64,000 nt of DNA, from NCBI RefSeq assembly GCF_029542085.1, contig NZ_CP107036.1, positions 558,001 to 622,000 of the forward strand, read 5' to 3'. Position 1 is the first letter of the stretch. Each line of letters opens with the position of its first letter. The position numbers and the translations under genes are program-made. Positions 28,265 to 36,680 of the stretch are shown here, in pieces. The notes under the pieces were generated by a model. The model made no database searches. It was not told the origin of the DNA and saw only the letters and a program-made list of their open reading frames with translations. Source of the DNA: Sphingobacterium sp. ML3W. GTDB lineage: Bacteria > Bacteroidota > Bacteroidia > Sphingobacteriales > Sphingobacteriaceae.

Positions 28265-28999
28265 CTTTTTGTATTGATCACATTTGGCGCCTGCGATACC
28301 TCTTTAATGGTACAAAGCACAGGTGTATTACGGGATGCTTCACGAAAATTTGAACTCCATAATGGTGACCGTCGTATTATTTATATCCCGATGCGGCATT
28401 TAGGGACACGTGTATATTATGATCAGGTACAAGCTGCGGTAGATTCGCTCCAAAAATCGGGCTATGTTGTCTTTTATGAAAGTATCGCCTATCAGGTAGA
28501 TAGCGCCGCACAACGTGATCTATACGACCGTAAGTTCAGAAAATTGACCGGTAACCGTCTCGGCTTACAACAATGTATTGAAACTCCCGGAGATACATCA
28601 AAAGTGCTAAGGGCACCTCTGTACCGTAAATTGGGACAACGCATTATCAGCCAACCGGATTATTCTTTTTTTCTGGTTGACTATGGAACCGCAGTTAATG
28701 CCGATATTCCTAAAAATAAATTATTGGATGATTTTGAGTATCGCTATGGTACGATACAGCTGGATGCCTGCGATTATGATACCCCATTAAGTGCCCCCTA
28801 TAGTTGCAAACCCATCAAAACAGCGCTCAAGAATAAGTTTGACAAAGAGTTTGTCATGCAACAACGCGAGGAAAATCTAGCTTCTCTAGTGGCTGACGCT
28901 CCGCAACAGAAAATTTTAATCTTATTTGGTACATCTCATTTTAAAGGCTTTTTGCGTAATTTGCAAGCCAGAGATCCCCATTGGATCAAGATAAAATAA
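28244..28999 (+). CDS. Lipoprotein of unknown function, possibly TraB/TIKI-like
   Basis: A 251-residue protein with a lipoprotein signal (MKQIISLLFVLITFGAC, lipid-attachment Cys at residue 17), so it is membrane-anchored outside the cytoplasm. The lipobox supports the TTG start at 28244, and no in-frame ATG would keep it. IPMRHLGTRVYYDQV near residue 50, FYESIAY, and ILFGTSHFKGF near the C-terminus recall the His and GxxH motifs of TraB/GumN-type metalloproteins, but this is a weak resemblance. It ends two bases before the MtfA-type peptidase gene. Confidence 0.8.
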   Translation: MKQIISLLFVLITFGACDTSLMVQSTGVLRDASRKFELHNGDRRIIYIPMRHLGTRVYYDQVQAAVDSLQKSGYVVFYESIAYQVDSAAQRDLYDRKFRKLTGNRLGLQQCIETPGDTSKVLRAPLYRKLGQRIISQPDYSFFLVDYGTAVNADIPKNKLLDDFEYRYGTIQLDACDYDTPLSAPYSCKPIKTALKNKFDKEFVMQQREENLASLVADAPQQKILILFGTSHFKGFLRNLQARDPHWIKIK

Positions 29000-29000
29000 T

Positions 29001-29783
29001 ATGTTAGGAAAGATTTTTATTATACTGCTCGTACCGGTAACCATCTATGTTGTCTATTACCTGTTAAATCGTACCGCGAAAAATAATAAGACGATTAAAC
29101 GTGTCTTGAGTGATGAGGGGAAGGATATCCTGGAAAAGGAGGTCGCTTATTATCGCCGTCTGACTATTGCGGATAAGCAGGAATTTGAGTCACGCTGTCT
29201 TGCATTTTTGGATACCGTCAAGATAGAAGGGGTGGGCGTCACGTTGGAATTGAAAGATTATATGTTGATCGCAGCCAGTGCAATTATTCCGATCTTTGCT
29301 TTTAAAAAATGGACCTATCCAAACTTAACCAATATTATGGTCTATCCCTCACATTTCAATGCCGATTATCAATTTGAAGGTCATGCGGATCGGAATATCA
29401 TGGGAATGGTTGGAGAAGGTGCCATGAATGGTCAGATGATTTTATCTAAATCGGCATTGGAATATGGTTTTCAAAATGCAACTGATGGTCAGAATACGGC
29501 TATCCACGAATTTGTGCATCTCATTGATAAAACAGATGGTACAGTAGATGGCGTGCCCAGTTATTTATTGGACAAGGCCGCTGTAATTCCGTTCATGAAT
29601 TTAATACGGGAGGAAATCAACAAGATCAAACAGCATCAATCGGATATTGATACCTATGGTATGACCAATCCGGGTGAATTTTTTGCTGTCGCATCGGAAT
29701 ATTTTTTTGAAAATCCAACGAAATTTCAAAAAAACCATCCAGCACTTTATACTGCACTTTCTAAAATTTTTGAGCAAAGTTAA
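29001..29783 (+). CDS. MtfA-type zinc metallopeptidase (M90)
   Basis: A 260-residue protein with an N-terminal membrane helix (IFIILLVPVTIYVVYYLL) and a zinc site HEFVH (residues 169-173), followed by a third ligand region in NPGEFFAVASEYFFE. In E. coli, MtfA is a cytoplasmic peptidase that binds the repressor Mlc and affects glucose uptake. This version carries an added membrane anchor. Its place after the glycogen genes and lipoprotein is suggestive but does not prove a sugar-related role. Confidence 0.88.
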   Translation: MLGKIFIILLVPVTIYVVYYLLNRTAKNNKTIKRVLSDEGKDILEKEVAYYRRLTIADKQEFESRCLAFLDTVKIEGVGVTLELKDYMLIAASAIIPIFAFKKWTYPNLTNIMVYPSHFNADYQFEGHADRNIMGMVGEGAMNGQMILSKSALEYGFQNATDGQNTAIHEFVHLIDKTDGTVDGVPSYLLDKAAVIPFMNLIREEINKIKQHQSDIDTYGMTNPGEFFAVASEYFFENPTKFQKNHPALYTALSKIFEQS

Positions 29784-29857
29784 GTGGAGATAAATAAAAT
29801 TTTAGTATTTTTAAAGCAAACAGAAAATGTTTACTTTTTTTGTTAATTACAACTGTT

Positions 29858-31639
29858 ATGCCTAAAACTACTATTTATTCTACTATTGCATTCGCATGTC
29901 TATTATTTTGCGGCAATAATCAAGGTTTTTCTCAGGGGCGTTATGCTGTGGGAACGACCTTTACTGAAATGGCGGACCCGTCAAGGGATACGCTTTCTGA
30001 TTGGTCAAATGTTAAACCTGGTTTGTACGCATCGTTTGTGTCGATCGATAAACGTTTTCCAAAATCTTTAAATCCGAACATCGCTATCCAGTCCAATAAC
30101 AAGGTGGATGCCTGGAAAGGGGAGCAGGTATCTGCGCAGATACTCCTGTGGACTAGTTCAGCAGCCGCTGATGTTGTTGTTTCGACAGGTGAGTTAAAAT
30201 CAACTACCGGCAAATCTATTTCTGCTGAAGCGGTACAAGCACGATTTGTTCGTTATGTGATGACAGATGAATTTGCCGAGGGATGTGGCTATCGTAAACC
30301 TGAGGATTTTAAGGCCGCACTTTCTGCAGATATGTTGGATGATCTTAAAAGCTATAATCTCGAAGCAAAGCGCGTCCGTCCAGTATGGATTACGGTAAAA
30401 GTACCTGCTAGAGCAGCGGCAGGTCAATATAAGACAGTCATTGCTGTTAAACAAAAAGGTAAGGTGATACAAAATTTGGATTTGACTGTTAATGTTCAAG
30501 ATCAGGTATTACCGCCAGCTTCACAATGGTCATTCCATTTGGATCAGTGGCAACATCCATCATCCGTAGCACGTGTCAACAATGTTAAGATGTGGAGTGA
30601 TGAGCATTTTGAAGCCTTAAAGCCAACAATGAAGCAGCTGGCTGCTGCAGGGCAGAAAGTTATTACGGCGACGTTAAATAAGGATGCCTGGAATGTACAG
30701 ACCTATGATCCCTATGCGGATATGATCACCTGGAAGAAAGCAAAAGACGGATCCTGGAGTTATAACTATGCGATATTTGACAAGTGGGTGCAATTTATGA
30801 TGGACCTGGGAATTAACAAACAGATCAATTGTTATTCATTATTGCCATGGAATAATGAAGTGCATTATTTTGATGAAGCAAAAAATGAACTGGTCAATGT
30901 TATCGCAAAACCCGGAACGCCAGTGTTTGAGGAGCTATGGACACCTTTCTTAAAGGATTTTAGTAAACATGTCAGCGCCAAGGGTTGGTTGAAAATTACC
31001 AATATCGCGATGGATGAGCGGGCACAGGAGCAGATGGATCCAGCAGTAGAACTTTTGGAACGTGTGGTACCTGAATTTGGAATTGCTTTTGCAGACAACC
31101 ATAAAAGTTATAAGCGTTATCAAAAAAGTACCGATATCAGTGTCGCTGTAGGCGATCCTTTCGATCAAAATGATTTAATTGAAAGACGTAAAAAAGGGTA
31201 TATCACTACATTCTATGTTTGCTGTTCAGATGAGTTTCCGAACCAATTTACATTTTCTGATCCGGCAGAATCGACCTATATGGGGTGGTACGCACTCGCT
31301 GCGGGATTTGATGGCGCGCTACGTTGGGCCTTTAATTCCTGGGTAGCCAATCCGCTACAGGATTCGCGATTCCGTACATGGCCTGCTGGAGACACTTATA
31401 TTGTTTATCCACAAGGTCGTAGCTCTATTCGTTATGAGCGTATGTTGGAAGGTATTCAGGATTTTACCAAAGTGAATATACTGAAAGAAAAGTTGGAAAA
31501 ATCTAACGATCAAACGAATTTGGCAAAACTGAACGCAAAAATTGCCAAACTAAAAAAATCTAGACGTTATGCTGCGTGGAATGATGATCTCAATGATGCT
31601 AAAGCATTTGTAACCGAATTATCCAATAAGATCAAGTAA
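29858..31639 (+). CDS. Secreted GH123-like (DUF4091) glycoside hydrolase
   Basis: A 593-residue exported protein with a signal peptide (MPKTTIYSTIAFACLLFCG). Domains: an N-terminal beta-sandwich (about 50-210) and a catalytic TIM-barrel of the DUF4091/GH123 type. GH123 enzymes are beta-N-acetylgalactosaminidases that use an adjacent Asp-Glu pair for substrate-assisted catalysis. Such a pair is present as D386-E387 in IAMDERAQEQ. The Trp-rich WYALAAGFDGALRWAF near the C-terminus is typical. Substrate is inferred from family only. The ATG at 29858 is preferred over an upstream in-frame TTG. It stands alone and ends at a strong terminator. Confidence 0.8.
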   Translation: MPKTTIYSTIAFACLLFCGNNQGFSQGRYAVGTTFTEMADPSRDTLSDWSNVKPGLYASFVSIDKRFPKSLNPNIAIQSNNKVDAWKGEQVSAQILLWTSSAAADVVVSTGELKSTTGKSISAEAVQARFVRYVMTDEFAEGCGYRKPEDFKAALSADMLDDLKSYNLEAKRVRPVWITVKVPARAAAGQYKTVIAVKQKGKVIQNLDLTVNVQDQVLPPASQWSFHLDQWQHPSSVARVNNVKMWSDEHFEALKPTMKQLAAAGQKVITATLNKDAWNVQTYDPYADMITWKKAKDGSWSYNYAIFDKWVQFMMDLGINKQINCYSLLPWNNEVHYFDEAKNELVNVIAKPGTPVFEELWTPFLKDFSKHVSAKGWLKITNIAMDERAQEQMDPAVELLERVVPEFGIAFADNHKSYKRYQKSTDISVAVGDPFDQNDLIERRKKGYITTFYVCCSDEFPNQFTFSDPAESTYMGWYALAAGFDGALRWAFNSWVANPLQDSRFRTWPAGDTYIVYPQGRSSIRYERMLEGIQDFTKVNILKEKLEKSNDQTNLAKLNAKIAKLKKSRRYAAWNDDLNDAKAFVTELSNKIK

Positions 31640-31660
31640 ACAATCTTCATAGAGTTGAAT

Positions 31661-31704
31661 AAACAGGCTGCTCCTCGATACGATGGGAGCAGCCTGTTTT
31701 TTTT
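31661..31704 (+). terminator. Intrinsic terminator of the GH123-like gene
   Basis: A perfect 14-bp stem, AAACAGGCTGCTCC (31661-31674) with GGAGCAGCCTGTTT (31686-31699), is followed by a T-run. Confidence 0.92.
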
Positions 31705-31890
31705 AGGTAGCGTCTTTCTTGCAAAACGTGGCCTGCAATCGTCATCTCTGTTCTGAAAACAGCGGATCGATCTGTATGTACTTTCTTCAATAGTAGAATA
31801 CCCAAAACCATTGTTTCGCAATATTGTTGTTATAAAGAAGCGATAGCGTAATCAACACATCGTCGTGATATCAAAATCTTAAATCATCAT

Positions 31891-33630
31891 ATGGGTATGA
31901 AAAATGTAGCACACCAGATCGTTGGTATTTTAAAAGATGCGGGAATAAAACGTATTTATGCCGTGACGGGAGATAGTTTGAATTTTTTTAATGAGGCAGT
32001 TCATGAGGATGGAACCATGCAATGGATACATGTCAGGCATGAGGAGGTTGGTGCATTTGCTGCGACCGCCGAAGCGGATCTGCACGGGATTGCCTGCTGT
32101 GCTGGAAGTAGTGGGCCAGGCCATGTTCACCTGATCAATGGCGTTTATGAGGCACATAAGACACGTGTTCCGATGCTGGTGATTGCTTCAACCTGCGCCA
32201 CCTACGAGTTTGGTACAGACTACTTTCAGGAGACTAATCCGATCAAATTATTTGACGACTGCTCGTGTTATAATCAGATGATTACCCGGCCGGAACAGGT
32301 GCAACGTATGGTTCAGAATGCACTACAGCAGGCAATCTCAAAACGGGATGTTGCTGTTATCGGTCTTCCGGGGGATGTCTCCGAAATGGAAGCTGTCCAT
32401 ATGAACACTTCGGCAAAGGTATTCTTTACGCAGCCGCAGATCAGACCCTCAGAGCTTGAAATCGGGCGTTTGGCACAATATATTAATCAGGCGGATAAAG
32501 TGACTTTATTCTGTGGCGTAGGTGCCCGGAATGCGCAGAAACAAATTGTTGAACTCTCCGAGAAAATTCATGCGCCTGTGGGGTATTCATTTAAAGCTAA
32601 GTTGGATATTCAACGGGATAATCCCAATGAAATCGGTATGACGGGACTTTTGGGGACGGCATCGGCCTTTCAGAGTATGCACCATTCGGATCTGATCCTT
32701 CTTTTGGGAACTGATTTTCCTTACAAGGATTTTATACCCACCAATAAAACAATTGTTCAGATCGATATCGAGGGCGAGAAACTTGGTCGACGCTCGATCG
32801 TAGACTATGGCTTGGTGGGGGATATTGAGCACACATTGAAAGCTGTTCTACCCTTTGTGGAGGCGAGAACTGATTCGAGTTTTCTCGAAAAACAATTGGC
32901 GGCCTACGAGAAAGTAAAAGAAGATCTGATGATCTATGTCGAAGATTCGGGTAGTGAATGTGCTATTCAACCGGAATTTGTGGCCCATACGATTGACCAA
33001 AAGGCGAGCGATGATGCTATTTTTTTAGTGGATACCGGCATGTCCTGTGTATGGGGAGCACGTTATATCAATCAGCGACGAGATCGCAAAATGCTCGGCT
33101 CATTTAATCATGGCTCTATGGCGAACGCAATGCCGATGGCGATTGGAGCAGCATTGACACATCCCGAAAGACAGATCATAGCCTTCTGTGGTGATGGTGG
33201 CCTTTCGATGTTGCTGGGAGATCTGGCTACGATAAAACAGTATAATTTGCCAATCAAACTGATGGTGTTCAATAACCGTTCACTCGGAATGGTCAAATTG
33301 GAAATGCAGGTTGCCGGTTTAAAAGATCAGGAAACTAATATGGTCAATCCAGATTTTGCGATGGTCGCACAGGCGATGGGGATCCGTGCTTTTACGGTGA
33401 CGCAACCAGAAGAGGTCGAAGGTATCTTGGATGAAGCATTCCGTATAACGGACGAGCCGGTACTCATCGATATCTTTACCAGCCCCAATGCCTTAGCCAT
33501 GCCACCCAAAATATCATTTAGCCAAATGAAAGGAATGACCGAAAGTATGGCTAAATTGATGCTATCAGGTAACTTTGAGGAAGTATGGGACACCATCAAG
33601 TCAAATTATAAGCACTTGAAATCGCTCTGA
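31891..33630 (+). CDS. poxB: Pyruvate dehydrogenase (quinone) / PoxB-type ThDP enzyme
   Basis: A thiamine-diphosphate- and FAD-dependent enzyme of 579 residues that oxidises pyruvate to acetate and CO2, passing electrons to membrane quinone. The N-terminal PYR domain carries the activating Glu in HVRHEEVGAFAA. The central FAD-type domain follows. The C-terminal PP domain has the ThDP motif GDGGLSMLLGDL ending near NNRSLG. The length matches E. coli PoxB (572). Pyruvate oxidase or acetolactate synthase are alternatives in this superfamily, but overall similarity to PoxB appears higher. Monocistronic, with its own terminator. Confidence 0.87.
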   Translation: MGMKNVAHQIVGILKDAGIKRIYAVTGDSLNFFNEAVHEDGTMQWIHVRHEEVGAFAATAEADLHGIACCAGSSGPGHVHLINGVYEAHKTRVPMLVIASTCATYEFGTDYFQETNPIKLFDDCSCYNQMITRPEQVQRMVQNALQQAISKRDVAVIGLPGDVSEMEAVHMNTSAKVFFTQPQIRPSELEIGRLAQYINQADKVTLFCGVGARNAQKQIVELSEKIHAPVGYSFKAKLDIQRDNPNEIGMTGLLGTASAFQSMHHSDLILLLGTDFPYKDFIPTNKTIVQIDIEGEKLGRRSIVDYGLVGDIEHTLKAVLPFVEARTDSSFLEKQLAAYEKVKEDLMIYVEDSGSECAIQPEFVAHTIDQKASDDAIFLVDTGMSCVWGARYINQRRDRKMLGSFNHGSMANAMPMAIGAALTHPERQIIAFCGDGGLSMLLGDLATIKQYNLPIKLMVFNNRSLGMVKLEMQVAGLKDQETNMVNPDFAMVAQAMGIRAFTVTQPEEVEGILDEAFRITDEPVLIDIFTSPNALAMPPKISFSQMKGMTESMAKLMLSGNFEEVWDTIKSNYKHLKSL

Positions 33631-33660
33631 TACACGTAGATAACTTGTATATCTATGCTA

Positions 33661-33702
33661 AAAAAAGCCTCTCCAATATAAAATAGTTGGGGAGGCTTTT
33701 TG
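33661..33702 (+). terminator. Intrinsic terminator of poxB
   Basis: AAAAGCCTCTCCAA pairs with TTGGGGAGGCTTTT (one G-U) around a short AT loop, followed by T. Confidence 0.9.
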
Positions 33703-33756
33703 TCTAGGAAAAAAATAGGGTATTCGGACTATTGATTGAATTAAGTGAATTACTGA

Positions 33757-33945
33757 TCAACACTGGCGTTGAACGAACCAAAGGCTCTTCAATAACTCCT
33801 CTTTACAGCGTCGAAGTTTTTCTATTTTCGATTCCGAAGAAATAGAAACATTCTCTTTAACAATAATAGCCAAATCTGTTTCAATGGATAATTTAGTGAG
33901 GGATGTAGACCCACTATCAAATTTCTTAAAGCTTACATCTTTCAT
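33757..33945 (-). CDS. Possible small protein, unknown
   Basis: A 62-codon frame starting with ATG at 33945, rich in Ser and Lys with a charged helix (SKIEKLRRCKEELLKSL) and ending QRQC. No promoter element, family or partner was recognised. It is one of only two candidates in the AT-rich 660-base gap between poxB and the next lipoprotein (33631-34291). The other, a 61-codon frame at 34032-34217, looks random. It could be a real small gene or chance. Confidence 0.3.
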   Translation of the reverse strand: MKDVSFKKFDSGSTSLTKLSIETDLAIIVKENVSISSESKIEKLRRCKEELLKSLWFVQRQC

Positions 33946-34291
33946 ACTAATATTGGTTAAGAATTTCTGAATTTTATAATGTACAATTTACTAATAAAAA
34001 TTAGCTTTACAATAAGCTATGAATAATTTTATTGTTACTAAATTGTTTATTTTTAATATTTTATCGAGCTATAACTTATAAACAATATTGCTGCAATTTT
34101 TGTTTTCTGAATTCCAAAATATTAAATGTTAGTTATTTAAAACAATATGTTGTTTTGATTGCTATTGATATTAATAAACAGGGAAGGCGGAATCTATTGT
34201 TCATAAGCTGCGGTTAGCTCGTCAATAAATTCCCGTTGGCGCTGATTTTTTTCAGTTGCTGCCACGTATTTAAGAAAAATTAATTATTCGC

Positions 34292-34759
34292 ATGAAAATA
34301 ATCAATATTGGATTGTCACTACTGATTTTTGCTACCGCTTGTCAGCAAAAGGACAAAAAGAAAGATGACCAGGCACAAATGGGATCGGATACCACAGGTC
34401 TTGCAGCAGCAATTGCTGAAAATGGAACCTATCAATACCTCAAAAATGGCGATACAATTTCGTTAACAATCGCCATTGATGGCGATAATGTGCATGGTGA
34501 CCTCAACTACAAGTGGAAAGAAAAAGACCGAAATGTTGGGCATATTGATGGTGTTCTGAAAGACGGTATCTTGTTGGCGGACTATACCTTTGCTTCCGAA
34601 GGACAGCAATCCGTTCGGCAGGTGGCTTTTAAATTCTCCAAAAACCAAGCTGTTGAAGGTTTTGGTGATATGGAAGAAAAAGGAGGGAAGATGTCTTTTG
34701 TTGCGCCTGATAAATTGGCTTATGATGAAAAATTTGTCCTAGAAAAGCTGACCCAATGA
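34292..34759 (+). CDS. Small lipoprotein of unknown function
   Basis: A 155-residue protein with a lipoprotein signal (MKIINIGLSLLIFATAC, Cys17), a Lys/Asp-rich linker (KDKKKDDQ), and a beta-rich domain (about 45-155) beginning NGTYQYLKNGDTISLTI. The pattern resembles small Bacteroidota lipoproteins with a lipocalin-like or NlpE-like sheet, but I cannot name a family. The last 21 bases overlap the end of the convergent diacylglycerol kinase gene. Confidence 0.8.
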   Translation: MKIINIGLSLLIFATACQQKDKKKDDQAQMGSDTTGLAAAIAENGTYQYLKNGDTISLTIAIDGDNVHGDLNYKWKEKDRNVGHIDGVLKDGILLADYTFASEGQQSVRQVAFKFSKNQAVEGFGDMEEKGGKMSFVAPDKLAYDEKFVLEKLTQ

Positions 34760-35134
34760 GCACCATAGCAGGAGTTTTGGGATAAATATAATCAGTCCGA
34801 TCAGTAGCGCTGTGATACTGCTCAGCATGACCGCGGCAGCAGCAACGTCTTTGATCCTTTTGATGTTGGGATTTTTTTCTTGGCAGACAAAATCAGCGAG
34901 ATGTTCTAATGCCGTGTTCAGCAATTCACAGACAAGAACAAAACCAATGGAAAAAATAATTGCTAGCCACTCATAGGGGCTTATTCGGAGGAGGTACGAT
35001 AGTACGATTGCTACAACTGCGGCAATGAGATGTATCCTGAAATTATGTTCTTCTTGCCAAACGATTTTTAAACCATTGAAGGCATAGCTAAAACTTCGGA
35101 TTCTATCTTTCCATGAAAAGTTGCTTCGGGCCAT
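34739..35134 (-). CDS. dgkA: Diacylglycerol/undecaprenol kinase family protein
   Basis: A small trimeric membrane kinase (131 residues from the ATG at 35134) that phosphorylates diacylglycerol or undecaprenol. Three membrane helices are visible, and the family signature ELLNTALEHLADFV...IKRIKDVAAAAV lies in the middle, with Glu ligands for Mg-ATP. Gram-positive homologues act on undecaprenol. Which lipid is used here is not decidable from the sequence. An in-frame TTG two codons upstream is less likely. The 3' ends of this gene and the lipoprotein gene overlap. Confidence 0.9.
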   Translation of the reverse strand: MARSNFSWKDRIRSFSYAFNGLKIVWQEEHNFRIHLIAAVVAIVLSYLLRISPYEWLAIIFSIGFVLVCELLNTALEHLADFVCQEKNPNIKRIKDVAAAAVMLSSITALLIGLIIFIPKLLLWCSLGQLF

Positions 35135-35208
35135 AGTCAATCTGCTAAATTTTATGTAAATATAACCTTTCCCTTCGTTTTTGATTGGCTCAAAATGTAG
35201 TTTACTTC

Positions 35209-35360
35209 CGGAACCCTTATCCTTATCCTAACCTGTCATCCTTGTCCTGACCTGCACTTTTACTTACTAATGGCACATATCTCAAATAGCTACTACTCCG
35301 ATAGAGCTCTAAGGGCAGCGGATTTTAGTCTGGACTTATCGCTATTTTAGTCGCTGATTT
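35209..35360. repeat. Intergenic imperfect repeats with 11-bp phasing
   Basis: This region lies between dgkA and the PatB gene. Two imperfect 19-base copies (35219-35237 and 35238-35256, about 15 of 19 identical), rich in CCT, are followed by two copies of TTTTAGTC exactly 22 bases apart (35323 and 35345). The spacing of 22 equals two 11-base steps, as in the arrays at 15203 and 63200. Function unknown. Confidence 0.45.
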
Positions 35361-35389
35361 TTCCCAAAAGTATTATTGGAAATGCGTAG

Positions 35390-35397
35390 TATTTTTG
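35390..35397 (+). promoter_or_regulatory. -7 promoter element of the PatB gene
   Basis: TATTTTTG fits TAnnTTTG and lies 13 bases before the ATG at 35411. A -33 element at the right spacing is not clear. Confidence 0.45.
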
Positions 35398-35410
35398 AGT
35401 AAATTGCTGT

Positions 35411-36583
35411 ATGATCTACAATTTTGATAAAATAATCGACCGTAGGGGGACTGATTCGGTAAAATGGAATCAACAGGACTATGCCGATTTAATTCCACTC
35501 TGGGTTGCTGATATGGATTTCCCTGCATCCAAAGAGATTATTGACGCGTTGACCACACGTGTTCAACATGGTATTTATGGCTATGCAAAAGTGCCGGATG
35601 CTTTTTATGAGGCTGTATCGGACTGGTCTAAACGTAAACATGGTTTTCATTTGCAGCGCGAGTGGATACTTCCGGTTTTAGGTGTGGTGCCGGCTTTGTC
35701 GGCAATCGTCGCTGCATTAACAGAAACGGGGGATAAAGTACTGATCCAGGAACCTGTATACCATTGTTTTTTTTCATCGATCGAACGCAATGGTTGTGAG
35801 GTGGTTTCCAATGACCTATTGTATAAAGATGGGCAATATGCAATTGATTTTGTAGATTTTGAAATTAAGGCGAGTGATCCGAAAGTGAAGCTCTTTATCC
35901 TCTGCAGCCCACATAACCCTGCAGGTCGGGTTTGGACAAAAGTCGAGCTTGAACGCTTGGGTAAGATCTGTCTAAAGCACAATGTTCTTGTTATTTCGGA
36001 TGAAATCCATTGTGACTTAGTATTTGAAGGGCATCAGCATATTCCTTTTGGAACGATCAATCAAGCCTTTTTGGCGAATACAATCACTTGTATTGCTCCA
36101 AGCAAAACCTTTAATCTTGCAGGACTGCAAGTCGCCACGGTCATAGTCGCGGATCCTATCTTAAATAGAAAAGTGCAGGATGCCTTTCTTGCCAATGAGA
36201 TAGCGAGTATCAGTCCTTTTGCGATCACGGGTTTAATAGCTGCTTATCAACAGGGGGAGGATTGGCTACAGCAAGCGCTAGCCTATATTTATAATAATTA
36301 TATTTATTTAAAAAACTATATAGCGGAGCATCTGCCGACCTTAAAAATTATTCCACTTGAGGGTACCTATTTGGTTTGGATAGATTGTACCGCTTTAAAG
36401 CTTTCCAGCCGAAAAATAGGACAAATACTATTGAAAGAGGTCCATCTGCAGGCCAATGTCGGTGCCATGTACGGTAAGGGAAGTGGTTCTTTTATCCGGT
36501 TGAATATCGCCTGTTCGAGGTCTATTTTAGAGGAGGGATTAGCGAGGCTGAAGCAGGTCTTGCTGAATTTGCCAAAAGAATAA
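35411..36583 (+). CDS. patB: PatB/MalY-type C-S lyase (cystathionine beta-lyase)
   Basis: A 390-residue fold-type I PLP enzyme related to aminotransferases that cleaves C-S bonds, for example cystathionine to homocysteine, pyruvate and ammonia. The N-terminus (FDKIIDRRGTDSVKWNQQDY and LWVADMDFP) is diagnostic of the PatB/MalY group. The PLP lysine is K232 in APSKTFNLAG, and the substrate-carboxylate Arg is in SFIRLNIACSR near the C-terminus. Exact substrate is inferred. It appears monocistronic between a -7 element and a terminator. Confidence 0.9.
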   Translation: MIYNFDKIIDRRGTDSVKWNQQDYADLIPLWVADMDFPASKEIIDALTTRVQHGIYGYAKVPDAFYEAVSDWSKRKHGFHLQREWILPVLGVVPALSAIVAALTETGDKVLIQEPVYHCFFSSIERNGCEVVSNDLLYKDGQYAIDFVDFEIKASDPKVKLFILCSPHNPAGRVWTKVELERLGKICLKHNVLVISDEIHCDLVFEGHQHIPFGTINQAFLANTITCIAPSKTFNLAGLQVATVIVADPILNRKVQDAFLANEIASISPFAITGLIAAYQQGEDWLQQALAYIYNNYIYLKNYIAEHLPTLKIIPLEGTYLVWIDCTALKLSSRKIGQILLKEVHLQANVGAMYGKGSGSFIRLNIACSRSILEEGLARLKQVLLNLPKE

Positions 36584-36619
36584 CGAATTATTTAAGGTTA
36601 TTGATTTACTCCAATATTA

Positions 36620-36653
36620 AAAAGCACCTGAACGGTTTGGTTCAGGTGCTTTT
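36620..36653. terminator. Bidirectional terminator, patB / S46 peptidase
   Basis: A perfect 13-bp stem, AAAAGCACCTGAA with TTCAGGTGCTTTT, has an eight-base loop between two convergent genes. Confidence 0.9.
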
Positions 36654-36680
36654 TAACGTATAAAACGCTTTTGGTAACGA

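Noticed and set aside
34032..34217. 61-codon frame in the AT-rich gap before the small lipoprotein gene
   Set aside because: Composition is that of random AT-rich DNA (many Tyr, Leu, Asn, Cys), with no promoter or family.
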